Below, piece by piece: positions 9,157 through 17,318 of a stretch of 64,000 nucleotides of DNA. Source of the stretch: Chitinophaga alhagiae (GTDB taxonomy: Bacteria > Bacteroidota > Bacteroidia > Chitinophagales > Chitinophagaceae); assembly GCF_003568665.1 (NCBI RefSeq), contig NZ_QXMH01000001.1, positions 620,001-684,000 on the forward strand. Reading direction: 5' to 3'. The translations under genes and the position numbers were made by a program. Under the pieces are notes generated by a model that did not search any database, was not told the origin of the DNA, and worked only from the letters and a program-made list of their open reading frames with translations. How positions within the stretch are numbered: the stretch's first letter is position 1; each line of letters begins with the position of its first letter.

Positions 9157-9473
9157 TTTTTCTGCTTTTTTATTGTTGATAATAGATTGTCAAGCTGATT
9201 AAATTGAGTCTCCCAGTTCTGCCTAAACTGGGCCAGCCAATGGTCAAACTCCTGCATTTTTTTCGCGTTAAGGTGATAATAAATCTCCCTGCCGCTATAC
9301 TCCGGTTTAATTAATTCGCATTCGTGCAATACTTTAATATGTTTTGACACCGCCTGGCGGGTCATATCAAATTTTCCCGCCATTGCATTTGGTGTCAACG
9401 CCTGGATGGCAAGCAACGTTAAAATAGCTCTCCGTGTCGGGTCGGCTATGGCCTGGAATATATCTTGTTTCAT
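9153..9473 (-). CDS. ArsR/SmtB-family winged-helix repressor
   Basis: 106 residues, typical of ArsR. The winged helix spans about residues 5-85: [41 protein letters not shown], then the wing GREIYYHLN. No cysteine metal site of the classical ArsR or SmtB type is apparent, so it is more like the SdpR/SRPBCC-associated subgroup. It overlaps the SRPBCC gene by 4 bases. Two perfect palindromes and a textbook Bacteroidota promoter lie just upstream (9491-9537), which strongly suggests autorepression. Confidence 0.9.
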   Translation of the reverse strand: MKQDIFQAIADPTRRAILTLLAIQALTPNAMAGKFDMTRQAVSKHIKVLHECELIKPEYSGREIYYHLNAKKMQEFDHWLAQFRQNWETQFNQLDNLLSTIKKQKK

Positions 9474-9490
9474 TCTTGGTTATTAATTGA

Positions 9491-9537
9491 GCAACCCTCA
9501 GGTTGCAAATATATGTGCAACTTTTGAGTTGCGCAAA
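9491..9537 (-). promoter_or_regulatory. ArsR promoter with two palindromic operators
   Basis: On the minus strand a -33 TTTG (9534-9537) and a -7 TATATTTG (9506-9513) are 20 bp apart, matching the Bacteroidota consensus. The 16-bp palindrome GCAACTTTTGAGTTGC (9517-9532) fills the spacer. A second one, GCAACCCTCAGGTTGC (9491-9506), overlaps the last base of -7 and the likely transcription start. Both have perfect six-base arms, and their starts are 26 bp apart. Bound repressor would block the polymerase at both places. The ATG of arsR is at 9473. Confidence 0.75.
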
Positions 9538-9653
9538 TATATTTGCATTTTTTTTTGTTAACGGCATCCCTATCACTCGATCAAAATTGTGTGGATTCAA
9601 TTTGGGCAACTAGAAGGATTCCCGGGGTTTCATTAAATTGAATATATATAACA

Positions 9654-9675
9654 TTAACTTCCGTAAAGATCATTG
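9654..9675 (+). repeat. 22-bp direct repeat, left copy
   Basis: This 22-bp sequence, whose core is TCCGTAAAGATCATTG, recurs at 11857-11878 in the same orientation with one mismatch. The two copies bracket the hydrolase and the integrase remnant. They could be att-like ends of a small inserted segment or a dispersed repeat. Confidence 0.6.
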
Positions 9676-9853
9676 TTGCATCAGCCAAATACAAATCCCA
9701 GCTTCAATCCAGTCAAACGAATTACTATCAACTTTTGTTTGTAACTTCAACAACATATTTTCAATTAGCCGCGGTTATTGGCAGACGGAATACCAATTCC
9801 CAACCTGCATAAAGCCCTGTTCGTTAGTAGCCATTGCAAAACGTACTTTCGTT

Positions 9854-10714
9854 ATGAAAGGAATATTAACTTTTTTGCTATTTTCCTTTAGCCAACTGGT
9901 TGGACAAGCACAGGCTAAGACTAAACAAGTATTTATTGAAGGCAGCGGCCAACCTATTGTTTTTCTTCATGGCGGTACGTTTGACTATACGGCTTTTGCT
10001 GCTCACGCTAGGCTGTTGTCTGATACATTTACAGTAATCCGCATGCTTCAATTCAATGTTCAGTATGCGGACGCAGGGTGGACGTTACCCATAGACTATT
10101 CCGTGAGTATGGAAAGTGATGCTATAAAAGCGACACTTGACTCCCTTCATATCACGACTCCAATCATTTTGATTGGACACTCATACGGTGGAGTTATTGC
10201 TTTCGAGTTTGCCCTAAACCATCCTGATAGGATTAAGTGCCTTGTTTTAGTTGAACCTCCTTTGTTTGACATTGCAAAAAGAAAAGGCGAGTATTCCGAA
10301 AAAATGAAACAAATAGATGAGCTATCCAAAGATTTTACGCCGCAAGCAATTGTGACCGAAGACATGATCAAAAGTTTTCGATGTGAGATGACTAATTGCG
10401 ATACGTTTGACATTCGCACTCACCCCATGTGGCCCAAGTGGCTAAAACAAAAAGATCGCCTTAAAGGATTGTCTGTCGTATCTGCCTACAAAATCGATTT
10501 TAGAAAACTATATGCTTTTTCAAAATCGGTATTGATTGTGACTGGAACTAAAACAATCGAACCAAATAAAACAGTTGATAAATTGCTTAGCCGAGAATTT
10601 TCAAATGCAAAAACGGGCAGTTTAACAGGCGACCATATAGCTATATATCAAAATGCAGACAATTTTGTTCCCATGTTAAAATCATTTGTACGTACGAATA
10701 GCAACAGCTACTAA
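9854..10714 (+). CDS. Secreted alpha/beta hydrolase
   Basis: I chose the ATG at 9854, which gives a signal peptide (MKGILTFLLFSFSQLVGQAQA); the frame is open upstream to 9638 but shows no family pattern there. The 286-residue product has the oxyanion-hole motif VFLHGG (about 36-41), the nucleophile elbow GHSYGG with Ser110, followed by LVLVEPP, and a likely catalytic histidine in GDHIAIYQ near the C-terminus. It probably acts in the periplasm or outside as an esterase or lactonase-type enzyme; the substrate is unknown. Codon use is AT-rich. It lies inside the 22-bp repeat pair. Confidence 0.82.
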   Translation: MKGILTFLLFSFSQLVGQAQAKTKQVFIEGSGQPIVFLHGGTFDYTAFAAHARLLSDTFTVIRMLQFNVQYADAGWTLPIDYSVSMESDAIKATLDSLHITTPIILIGHSYGGVIAFEFALNHPDRIKCLVLVEPPLFDIAKRKGEYSEKMKQIDELSKDFTPQAIVTEDMIKSFRCEMTNCDTFDIRTHPMWPKWLKQKDRLKGLSVVSAYKIDFRKLYAFSKSVLIVTGTKTIEPNKTVDKLLSREFSNAKTGSLTGDHIAIYQNADNFVPMLKSFVRTNSNSY

Positions 10715-10961
10715 CAGGGCTATGCTAGCTGACGAATATAATCTCATCGTCTTGTTCGCTGCTCATCAGTATTCCGGGCTGGACGAATAAAACTGAGCAG
10801 TTGAACTTAACATCAACTGCATTATTCACACTTCGAACTTCTTACTAATTAACACCACTAAAAAAGAGGTGCGTATAAAAAAGAAAAAAAATGGACAACT
10901 ACCGATATTAGCATAATAATTGGTGAATATGCAAGTATTCAAAATAACTGATATGGATTAT

Positions 10962-11450
10962 TTAACAGGAAGCGCCCGAAATCAAACGCAGTTCTTTGAC
11001 CTTCCGTTCCTTTGATTTGATATATTCGTCAAACTGGTAGTAGACATCCATCTTAGACCTTTTGCTTTCCTCTTCTTTTTCAGCTGCTTCATTGACACGT
11101 TCCTCCACTGATGTGATTACCAAAGAAGGCGTGAAGGTTTTCCTTACGAATGCGCCTTTGTCCGGCATTTTATTTCGGATGGCATGTGTCACCAGGTCTT
11201 CCGCTATCCTGAATTGTCGCCTAAGCTCAATGTTGAGTTCTTCATGATTACCTACTTCGGAGGGCAGTTCATCGGAAATACAGCGCTGCTTTTTATTCCA
11301 GTAAGCTGGTGGAATTTTGATGCCGGTATGCAGCAATGTTCTTTGTTCGGCTGTGTAACAGTATTGCATGAATACGGTAGCAGTACCGTCTTCATGCATT
11401 CTTTTTGTGCGACAAATCAGCTTGATCGGTAACCTTATGACCCTGACATT
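10962..11450 (-). pseudogene. Tyrosine recombinase (phage-integrase-like) remnant, N-terminal part
   Basis: The frame encodes the N-terminal arm-binding region of a Bacteroidota tyrosine recombinase: IKLICRTKRMHEDGTATVFMQY, GIKIPPAYWNKKQRCI, then ELRRQFRIAEDLVTHAIRN and YYQFDEYIKSKERKVKE, after which it ends. The whole catalytic domain is missing. Homology begins upstream of the only ATG (11399), back to a stop just past 11450, so the 5' end is damaged too. It lies about 500 bp from the 3' end of tRNA-Asp, as expected of an element integrated at a tRNA. Confidence 0.72.
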
Positions 11451-11687
11451 TTAAAGACCGTGACCCGGGTCGAGTTGCAGGTCGAGTTTTTAAATTGTCA
11501 AGCTGAAATAAAGGTAGGAAGAACGTGCGGTGAAGTTGTTGTTAAATTCTGAAAATCAACCCGTTAAAAGTAAAATGGATCAGGTTGAGAAATTGGGGAA
11601 GACGTAAAAGAGCAGAACGGTATTATAGGGTATTGAGGATCATAGCTATAATGATGGCTTAAATTTGACATATAAAGGGGCGGCCGC

Positions 11688-11758
11688 CTTCTTATCGCCT
11701 TGTTGTCGGCTTGGCACCCCGGGCTTATCGGCTTCTTGTCGCCTTGTTATCGGCTTGG
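11688..11758 (+). repeat. Two 27-bp direct repeats, 44 bp apart
   Basis: Copy 1 is at 11688-11714 and copy 2 at 11732-11758. They differ at two positions (an A/G exchange in each half). A shorter third partial copy (CTTATCGGCTT) sits between them at 11724-11734. The GC content stands out from the AT-rich surroundings. The role is unknown. Confidence 0.6.
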
Positions 11759-11856
11759 AACTCCGTATGCGGAAGTTGTATGCGTAAACTTAGAATCCCC
11801 CAGGAATTTGACTTGATCCCATCTTTTCAAATCACTTTTCTTAAATGAAAAGTATG

Positions 11857-11878
11857 TTAACCTCCGTAAAGATCATTG
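11857..11878 (+). repeat. 22-bp direct repeat, right copy
   Basis: This matches the copy at 9654-9675 at 21 of 22 positions, in the same orientation. It lies about 80 bp from the 3' end of tRNA-Asp. Confidence 0.6.
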
Positions 11879-11913
11879 AAAACAAAAGGGAACTCGGCTA
11901 AATACTCGACTAA

Positions 11914-11941
11914 AAACAGAAAACCCGCGCCAAGCGCGGGT
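11914..11941 (-). terminator. Rho-independent terminator of tRNA-Asp
   Basis: Read on the minus strand, the 8-bp stem ACCCGCGC / GCGCGGGT (11923-11930 with 11934-11941, loop of 3) is followed by TTTCTGTTTTT. It lies 15 bp downstream of the tRNA 3' end. Confidence 0.8.
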
Positions 11942-11956
11942 CTCTTCTAAATCGTG

Positions 11957-12030
11957 CGGACCGGACGGGACTCGAACCCGCGACCTCCGCCGTGACAGGG
12001 CGGCATTCTAACCGACTGAACTACCGATCC
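11957..12030 (-). tRNA. tRNA-Asp (anticodon GTC)
   Basis: 74 nt. The acceptor stem GGATCGG pairs with CCGGTCC (one T-G pair). The anticodon stem CCGCC/GGCGG holds the loop CTGTCAC, with anticodon GTC. The T arm contains GGTTCGAGTCC. The discriminator is G and no CCA is encoded. Its 3' end faces the AT-rich island, the usual orientation for tRNA-targeted integration. Confidence 0.96.
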
Positions 12031-12330
12031 TCACCACAGACAAGCCTTTCAGCCCATCTGTTGTTCCCCTTCGGGGCTGCAAATATAGAAATATTTATTT
12101 CAAATAGCCAAATTTTTACGCATAAAAATCCCCTCCATATCAATACAAAATTACCCCCTACCCACCTTCCAGCTCATGGGAAGGCGAATTTACCAGTGAA
12201 AATTTAATTTTTATTTTACTAATATTGGCCGTAGCTAATTCCACAATTTTAGGTCAGATGAAAGACAGGCACTCCGCGCAGACGAAGCATAACCTTTCGA
12301 TAACATTCGCTTTCTAATTTTGCGTTCATC
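12031..12330. other. 300-bp intergenic region upstream of the first sigma-factor operon
   Basis: AT-rich, with no gene. The only motif I can support is the -7-like TAATTTTG at 12315-12322, just before the sigma-factor gene. Confidence 0.45.
12315..12322 (+). promoter_or_regulatory. Putative -7 element of the sigma-factor operon (TAATTTTG)
   Basis: TAATTTTG fits TAnnTTTG and ends 8 bp before the ATG at 12331, so the message would be almost leaderless. No TTTG lies at the usual -33 distance. Treat as tentative. Confidence 0.35.
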
Positions 12331-12912
12331 ATGGAGACTAGAGTGAACCACATGGCGCCGGGCCTGATGCTCCGGTTCAAAAAGGGCGAGGAAGAGGCTC
12401 TCCGGGAACTACTCGGCATCCTTGGCCCAAAAGTATTGGGATATTGTAAAAAGAAAACGGGGAACGATGAAGATGCGGAAGAACTGACGCTGGACATCTT
12501 TCTCAAGCTCTGGCATTTCCGGGACAAGCTGGACCCTGAAGCCAACCCGGAAGTACTCATTTTTACGATTGCCCGCAACCATATCATCAACTTCATGCGC
12601 AACAAGGCCTTGCGCCAACTGGCTGCTGCCAGCCCGGTAGAGGCCGCCCTGCACCAGGAAGACAGCATTCTCCGCAAGCTGGACTACAATGAATTGTACC
12701 GCCAGTACCAGCAAATACTCGGTAAACTGGGAGATAAACAGCGTACCGTATTTAAAATGAGCCGCGAAGAAGGCCTCACCCACCGCGAAATAGCAGACCG
12801 GCTCGGCATTTCCATCCGCACCGTAGAAGCCCATATCCACAGCAGCCTTAAAGTGATCAGGGCTGAGCTGAAAGACAGCTATATACTCCTGGTGCTCCTC
12901 TTCCTCCGCTAA
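12331..12912 (+). CDS. ECF RNA polymerase sigma factor, FecI-like (SusC-associated)
   Basis: 193 residues. Sigma region 2 spans about 15-90 (GNDEDAEELTLDIFLKLWHFRDKL, FTIARNHIINFMR). Region 4 spans about 130-182 (LGDKQRTVFKMSREEGLTHREIADRLGI, then RTVEAHIHSSLKVIR), a standard helix-turn-helix. A hydrophobic tail SYILLVLLFLR ends the protein. It is followed after 72 bp by the anti-sigma gene and then SusC/SusD, the known trans-envelope signalling arrangement. Expected role: when freed by FecR, it transcribes the 12331-20953 operon. Confidence 0.93.
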   Translation: METRVNHMAPGLMLRFKKGEEEALRELLGILGPKVLGYCKKKTGNDEDAEELTLDIFLKLWHFRDKLDPEANPEVLIFTIARNHIINFMRNKALRQLAAASPVEAALHQEDSILRKLDYNELYRQYQQILGKLGDKQRTVFKMSREEGLTHREIADRLGISIRTVEAHIHSSLKVIRAELKDSYILLVLLFLR

Positions 12913-12984
12913 AAAAATTTGAAGACCGGCTAAGTAGTGCCGCCGTTTTTCGTGTATATATGGGAAAGAAGCTTCTCTTGCCAT

Positions 12985-13932
12985 ATGAGTCAACACCATT
13001 CCGCGCGTATCAGGGAACTATACGAAAAGATACAGCAAAACACCGCTACCCCGGAAGAACTGCGCCTTTTTCTTGAACTGACGGAAAAGGAGGACCAGCA
13101 GGAAGCATTGCCTTTCCAGGAGTGGGAGCAGGCCCATCCCCGGCAGTTACCGCCGCATCTGCAGCAACGCATCCTCCGCAAGGCCGCGCCCCGTCAGCCG
13201 CTGCTCCGCCGCCTGCTGCCCTATGCCGCCGCCGCGGCCGTGCTGCTGGTGGCAGTACGGTTGTTATGGCCCTCTCCCTCCCCGCAGTCCGCAGAATGGC
13301 TCACCGCCAGCACCGGAGACGGAGAGATCAGGACCCTCCGCTTGCCAGACAGCTCGGTGGTAACGCTCAATGCCCGCTCCAGCATCCGTTACAACCTGTC
13401 CGCCACCGGTGCTGCCCGCACGGTGTACCTGCAGGGGCAGGCCTTCTTCGATGTAAGGCAAAACCAGGAGCGTCCCTTTGTAGTACACAGCGGGGAGCTT
13501 TCCACACAGGTGCTCGGCACGTCGTTCGATATAAAGTCTTACCCAAGAGAAAAACCGCGTATAGCCGTACTGACCGGTAAAGTAAAAGTGGCCGACCCTC
13601 ACGGCGCCAGCATTGTACTGGCCAAAGGAGAACAGGCATCCTATAATACAGATAATGATGATTTCAGCAGCGCCACCGCAGATCCCGCGCTGATGAGCAA
13701 CTGGCAGCAAGGTATCATTAATATGAACAACCTCACACTGCAGGAAGTAAGCGCCGTACTGGAAAGATGGTACAGCATCAGGGTGGTGCTGGAAACACCC
13801 GGTATAGGCAACTATATGCTGTCAGGCACCCAGGCCAACACTTCCCTGAACAGCACACTGGAGTCCATTTGTTTCATTTTCCAACTGCAATACACGCAGG
13901 ATGGCAACACCGTTCGTATCCGCAAAAAATAA
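12985..13932 (+). CDS. FecR-like anti-sigma factor with DUF4974 C-terminus
   Basis: I prefer the ATG at 12985 (MSQHHSARIREL); an upstream ATG at 12937 would add 16 residues unlike the family. 315 residues: a cytoplasmic sigma-binding part, one membrane segment at about 78-94 (LLPYAAAAAVLLVAVRLLW), a periplasmic FecR domain at about 110-205 (IRTLRLPDSSVVTLNARSSI, VYLQGQAFFDV, TQVLGTSFDI), and a DUF4974 domain at about 245-312 (LTLQEVSAVLERWYSI). The DUF4974/FecR part contacts the STN domain of the SusC encoded 27 bp downstream. Confidence 0.92.
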   Translation: MSQHHSARIRELYEKIQQNTATPEELRLFLELTEKEDQQEALPFQEWEQAHPRQLPPHLQQRILRKAAPRQPLLRRLLPYAAAAAVLLVAVRLLWPSPSPQSAEWLTASTGDGEIRTLRLPDSSVVTLNARSSIRYNLSATGAARTVYLQGQAFFDVRQNQERPFVVHSGELSTQVLGTSFDIKSYPREKPRIAVLTGKVKVADPHGASIVLAKGEQASYNTDNDDFSSATADPALMSNWQQGIINMNNLTLQEVSAVLERWYSIRVVLETPGIGNYMLSGTQANTSLNSTLESICFIFQLQYTQDGNTVRIRKK

Positions 13933-13959
13933 CCACCTAACACGCTCAAAACAGAATGT

Positions 13960-16900
13960 ATGAATCCAATTTTACAGAGAAAGCTGCAGCAACTCAGGCT
14001 GCTGCTATTCGCTATTCCGCTGCTGGCGCTTGCCACGCCTGTTCTGGCGCAAGGCACGGATGCACAGACCGTTAACATTTCGGTAAAGAACGCCGGGGTA
14101 ACGGAAGTATTCCGCAGTATTGAAAAACAGACTACGTTCAGGTTCCTGTATGACAAATCGCTGGAAGCGGCTCCCCGCAACCTCACGCTGAACTACAAAA
14201 CCATTACCGTAGAAAAGCTGCTATCCGAGATCGGCAAGCAGGCCGGGTTACAGTTCAAAACGGCCGGCAATAATATTTCCGTAACCGTGCGCGGCCAGCA
14301 GCCAGCCGGCACAGCGCCTGTGAACAACGGTAAAAGGGAGATCTCCGGTATTGTGAGAGATACCACGGGCCAACCCATGGTGGGTGTTACCATTATGATA
14401 AAAGATACCCGTAACGGTACGGGTACAGACATTAACGGGCGTTATATTCTTTCTGTAGAAGACGATGCGGTGCTGGTGTTCAGCATGATCAGCTACCGCA
14501 AACAGGAGGTTCCGGTGAGCGGCCATACCAAGCTGGACGTGGTGATGCATGAGGCCTCATCAGCCCTGGAAGAAGTGGTGGTAGTGGGCTTTGGCCAACA
14601 AAGGAAGGTAAGCCTGGTAGGCGCGCAAACCACCGTTTCGCCCAAAGACCTGAAGCAGCCGGTTTCCAACCTCACCAACTCCCTTGGCGGCCGCATTGCA
14701 GGCATGGTAAGCGTGCAGCGCAGCAGCGAGCTGGGGTATAACGATGCCAACATCTACATCCGCGGTATTTCCACCTTCACCAGCAGCCTCAGCGCGCCGC
14801 TGATGCTGGTAGACGGGGTGCCGCGCAATATTGCGGAACTTGACCCGGAAGACATCGAGAGCTTTTCTGTACTGAAAGATGCGTCTGCCACTGCTGTATA
14901 CGGCGTTCGTGGCGCCAACGGCGTGATCCTTGTTACCACCAAATCCGGCAAGGCCGGTAAAACATCCTATAACATCCGCTACACGGAAGGCTTTACGAAC
15001 TTTGCCAAGCTGCCCTCCTTTGCAGATGGCGCTACCTACATGGAAATGTCTAATGAAGCCCTTACTACCCGTGGCAATACGCCCCAGTATGCTGAGGAGG
15101 CCATACAAAAAACAAGGGACGGCAGCGATCCCTACCTCTACCCGAATGTAGACTGGTTCAAGGAGCTGTTCAACAAACACGGCCGGCTCCGCAATGCCAA
15201 TGCCAATATCAGCGGCGGTTCAGAAAGGGCTGTATATTATGTGGGCCTTGGTTTTTATGATGAAATGGGCCTGTATAATATTGACGAACTGTCCAAATAC
15301 AATTCGTCCATCTTCAAAAAAAGATATAACATTACCTCCAACCTCACGCTGCAACCGTCGTCTACCACTACTGTAAAGCTGGGTATCAGCGGTTATCTTA
15401 ATAATATCAACCTGCCCACCACCGGTGTGAACGATATTTTTGCGGATGCCTACTTTATGACCCCGGTGCAGATCCCGCTCCGCTATCCCGATGGCAAAAT
15501 AGCGGACGTACGCAGCGGCAGCCTCTCCAATCCCTGGGCCAGCCTTACACAAGTGGGTTATGCCAACCAGTGGAGGAGCCAGATCAACTCCAACCTGCGC
15601 CTTACGCAGCAACTGCCCTTCATCACCAAAGGCCTCTCCGTTACCGGCATGTTCGCTTTCGATGCGTACAACTACACCAGCAACCGTTACACCAAAACGC
15701 CGGATACATGGCTGGCCATTGGCCGGGACACGAACGGAGAACTGATGTTTGAGCAAACCGCCATTGGTACGGAGTTTCTGGCCTATACCAAGTCTAACCA
15801 GGGTGAGCGCATCATCTATTCCGAACTGGCCCTCAACTACAACCGCAGCTTCGGCAAACACGATGTAAGCGGCATGCTGCTCTACAACAAGAACGACAAG
15901 ATCAACACCTTTGCGGGCAACCTTGAGGAGTCTATGCCCTACCGCTTTCAGGGCCTGGCGGGGCGCGCTACCTATGCGTACAACAACCGGTATTTCCTGG
16001 AAGCCAACTTCGGGTACAACGGCTCTGAAAACTTTTATCCTGACAGGAGGTACGGCTTTTTCCCTTCAGGCGGCATTGGCTGGGTAATCTCCGAGGAAAA
16101 TTTCTACCGGCCTATCAAAAGCATCATCCCGTTTTTCAAGGCCCGCTTCTCTCACGGCATAGTAGGCAACAGCCAGATAGACGGCAGAAGGTTTGCGTAC
16201 CTGGCTACCGTAGCCAATACCGGTACCTATTCCTTCGGCAAAACACCTACCAACTCTTTTACCGGTAAGGAAATAGGTGAATATTCCGTAGACGTGCAGT
16301 GGGAAACCTCCCGCAAAACCAACCTGGGCTTTGACATCCGGGTACTGAAAGAAGCGCTCTCCGTACAGGTAGACCTGTTCAAGGAATACCGCAGCGGCAT
16401 CTTCCTCCGCCGCCGTTCCCTGCCGGCCTATATTGGCATGATCAACGCACCGTTCGGCAACGTGGGCATTATAGAGAACAAAGGCATAGACGTTTCGTTG
16501 ACTTATAACGATATGATCGGGGACGTTTCGCTTCAGCTGATGGGTAACTTCAGCTTCAACCGCAACAAGGCGGTAGAGAACGATGACCCGGCCTGGAAAT
16601 ATCCCTGGCTGAACCGCAAAGGCCAAAAGGTGAACCAACGCTTTGGTTATGTGGCACTGGGCCTTTTTGAAAGCGATAAAGACGTGGAGAACTCACCCCG
16701 CCAGACGGGCGATGTACGCGCCGGCGATATCAAATACAAAGACATCAATGGCGACGGCGTAATAGACTCTTATGACCAGGTACCCATCGGTTATGGGGAC
16801 GTGCCCGAGATCATGTACGGCGCCGGCTTCACCATTGGCTATAAAGCCTTTGCCATCTCGGCCCTTTTCCAGGGCGCCGCCAATGTAGATGTGCTGCTGA

Positions 16901-17289
16901 GCGGTGAAGGCACCATGCCGTTCCAGCAGGGCCTTGCCCGCGGCAACCTCTTCAGCAACATTACAGACCGGTGGACGGAAGATAACCCGAACCCCAACGC
17001 ATTTTATCCGCGGTTAATGGCGGGCTCGCTGAACGACAACTATGCCGCCAGCACCTGGTGGGTAAAGAACGCCAATTATGTACGCCTGAAAACGCTGCAG
17101 CTTAGTTACAACCTGCCCGCTGCATGGATGCGGCGAATGCGCCTGAAGTCTGCCAGCCTGTTTGTACAAGGCGTAAACCTGTTCACGCTGTCCCCCTTCA
17201 AGTTGTGGGATGTGGAAGTAGGCAACGGGCGCGGCGCCGCCTATTCCAGCACGCGTTCCTTCACTGCCGGTATAGCCGTGAATTTCTAA
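13960..17289 (+). CDS. SusC/RagA TonB-dependent receptor with STN signalling domain
   Basis: 1109 residues. Signal peptide 1-31 (ATPVLAQ); STN (secretin/TonB short N-terminal) domain about 37-105 (FRSIEKQTTFRFLYDKS); carboxypeptidase-regulatory-like domain about 127-197 (ISGIVRDTTGQPMVGVTIMI); plug from about 200 (EEVVVVGFGQQRKVSLVGA, IYIRGIST, LMLVDGVP, VYGVRGANGVILVTTKSG); then the 22-strand barrel ending in SFTAGIAVNF. It should import a glycan oligomer with the SusD partner encoded next and signal through FecR. The substrate is unknown. Confidence 0.95.
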   Translation: MNPILQRKLQQLRLLLFAIPLLALATPVLAQGTDAQTVNISVKNAGVTEVFRSIEKQTTFRFLYDKSLEAAPRNLTLNYKTITVEKLLSEIGKQAGLQFKTAGNNISVTVRGQQPAGTAPVNNGKREISGIVRDTTGQPMVGVTIMIKDTRNGTGTDINGRYILSVEDDAVLVFSMISYRKQEVPVSGHTKLDVVMHEASSALEEVVVVGFGQQRKVSLVGAQTTVSPKDLKQPVSNLTNSLGGRIAGMVSVQRSSELGYNDANIYIRGISTFTSSLSAPLMLVDGVPRNIAELDPEDIESFSVLKDASATAVYGVRGANGVILVTTKSGKAGKTSYNIRYTEGFTNFAKLPSFADGATYMEMSNEALTTRGNTPQYAEEAIQKTRDGSDPYLYPNVDWFKELFNKHGRLRNANANISGGSERAVYYVGLGFYDEMGLYNIDELSKYNSSIFKKRYNITSNLTLQPSSTTTVKLGISGYLNNINLPTTGVNDIFADAYFMTPVQIPLRYPDGKIADVRSGSLSNPWASLTQVGYANQWRSQINSNLRLTQQLPFITKGLSVTGMFAFDAYNYTSNRYTKTPDTWLAIGRDTNGELMFEQTAIGTEFLAYTKSNQGERIIYSELALNYNRSFGKHDVSGMLLYNKNDKINTFAGNLEESMPYRFQGLAGRATYAYNNRYFLEANFGYNGSENFYPDRRYGFFPSGGIGWVISEENFYRPIKSIIPFFKARFSHGIVGNSQIDGRRFAYLATVANTGTYSFGKTPTNSFTGKEIGEYSVDVQWETSRKTNLGFDIRVLKEALSVQVDLFKEYRSGIFLRRRSLPAYIGMINAPFGNVGIIENKGIDVSLTYNDMIGDVSLQLMGNFSFNRNKAVENDDPAWKYPWLNRKGQKVNQRFGYVALGLFESDKDVENSPRQTGDVRAGDIKYKDINGDGVIDSYDQVPIGYGDVPEIMYGAGFTIGYKAFAISALFQGAANVDVLLSGEGTMPFQQGLARGNLFSNITDRWTEDNPNPNAFYPRLMAGSLNDNYAASTWWVKNANYVRLKTLQLSYNLPAAWMRRMRLKSASLFVQGVNLFTLSPFKLWDVEVGNGRGAAYSSTRSFTAGIAVNF

Positions 17290-17318
17290 ATCCATTATGA
17301 TCTTTTAATCAGCTACTG

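Larger units (their letters stand above)
9474..9853. other. 380-bp intergenic region between the divergent ArsR and hydrolase genes
   Basis: The left part carries the ArsR promoter and operators. A further perfect palindrome GCAAATATATTTGC lies at 9533-9546. One copy of a 22-bp direct repeat lies at 9654-9675. An open frame runs through here into the hydrolase, but the residues encoded before 9854 show no family pattern, so I treat it as untranslated. Confidence 0.6.
11451..11913. other. AT-rich intergenic region between integrase remnant and tRNA-Asp
   Basis: No gene is visible. It contains a 27-bp direct repeat (11688-11714 and 11732-11758) and the right copy of the 22-bp repeat (11857-11878). 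It looks like degenerate mobile-element DNA. Confidence 0.5.

Noticed and set aside
9638..9853. An N-terminal extension of the hydrolase beginning at 9638.
   Set aside because: The 72 extra residues have no hydrolase pattern and would hide the clear signal peptide starting at 9854.
7238..12030. An intact integrative element bounded by a copy of the tRNA-Asp 3' end.
   Set aside because: I could not find a second copy of the tRNA 3' end near the left border, and the integrase lacks its catalytic domain.
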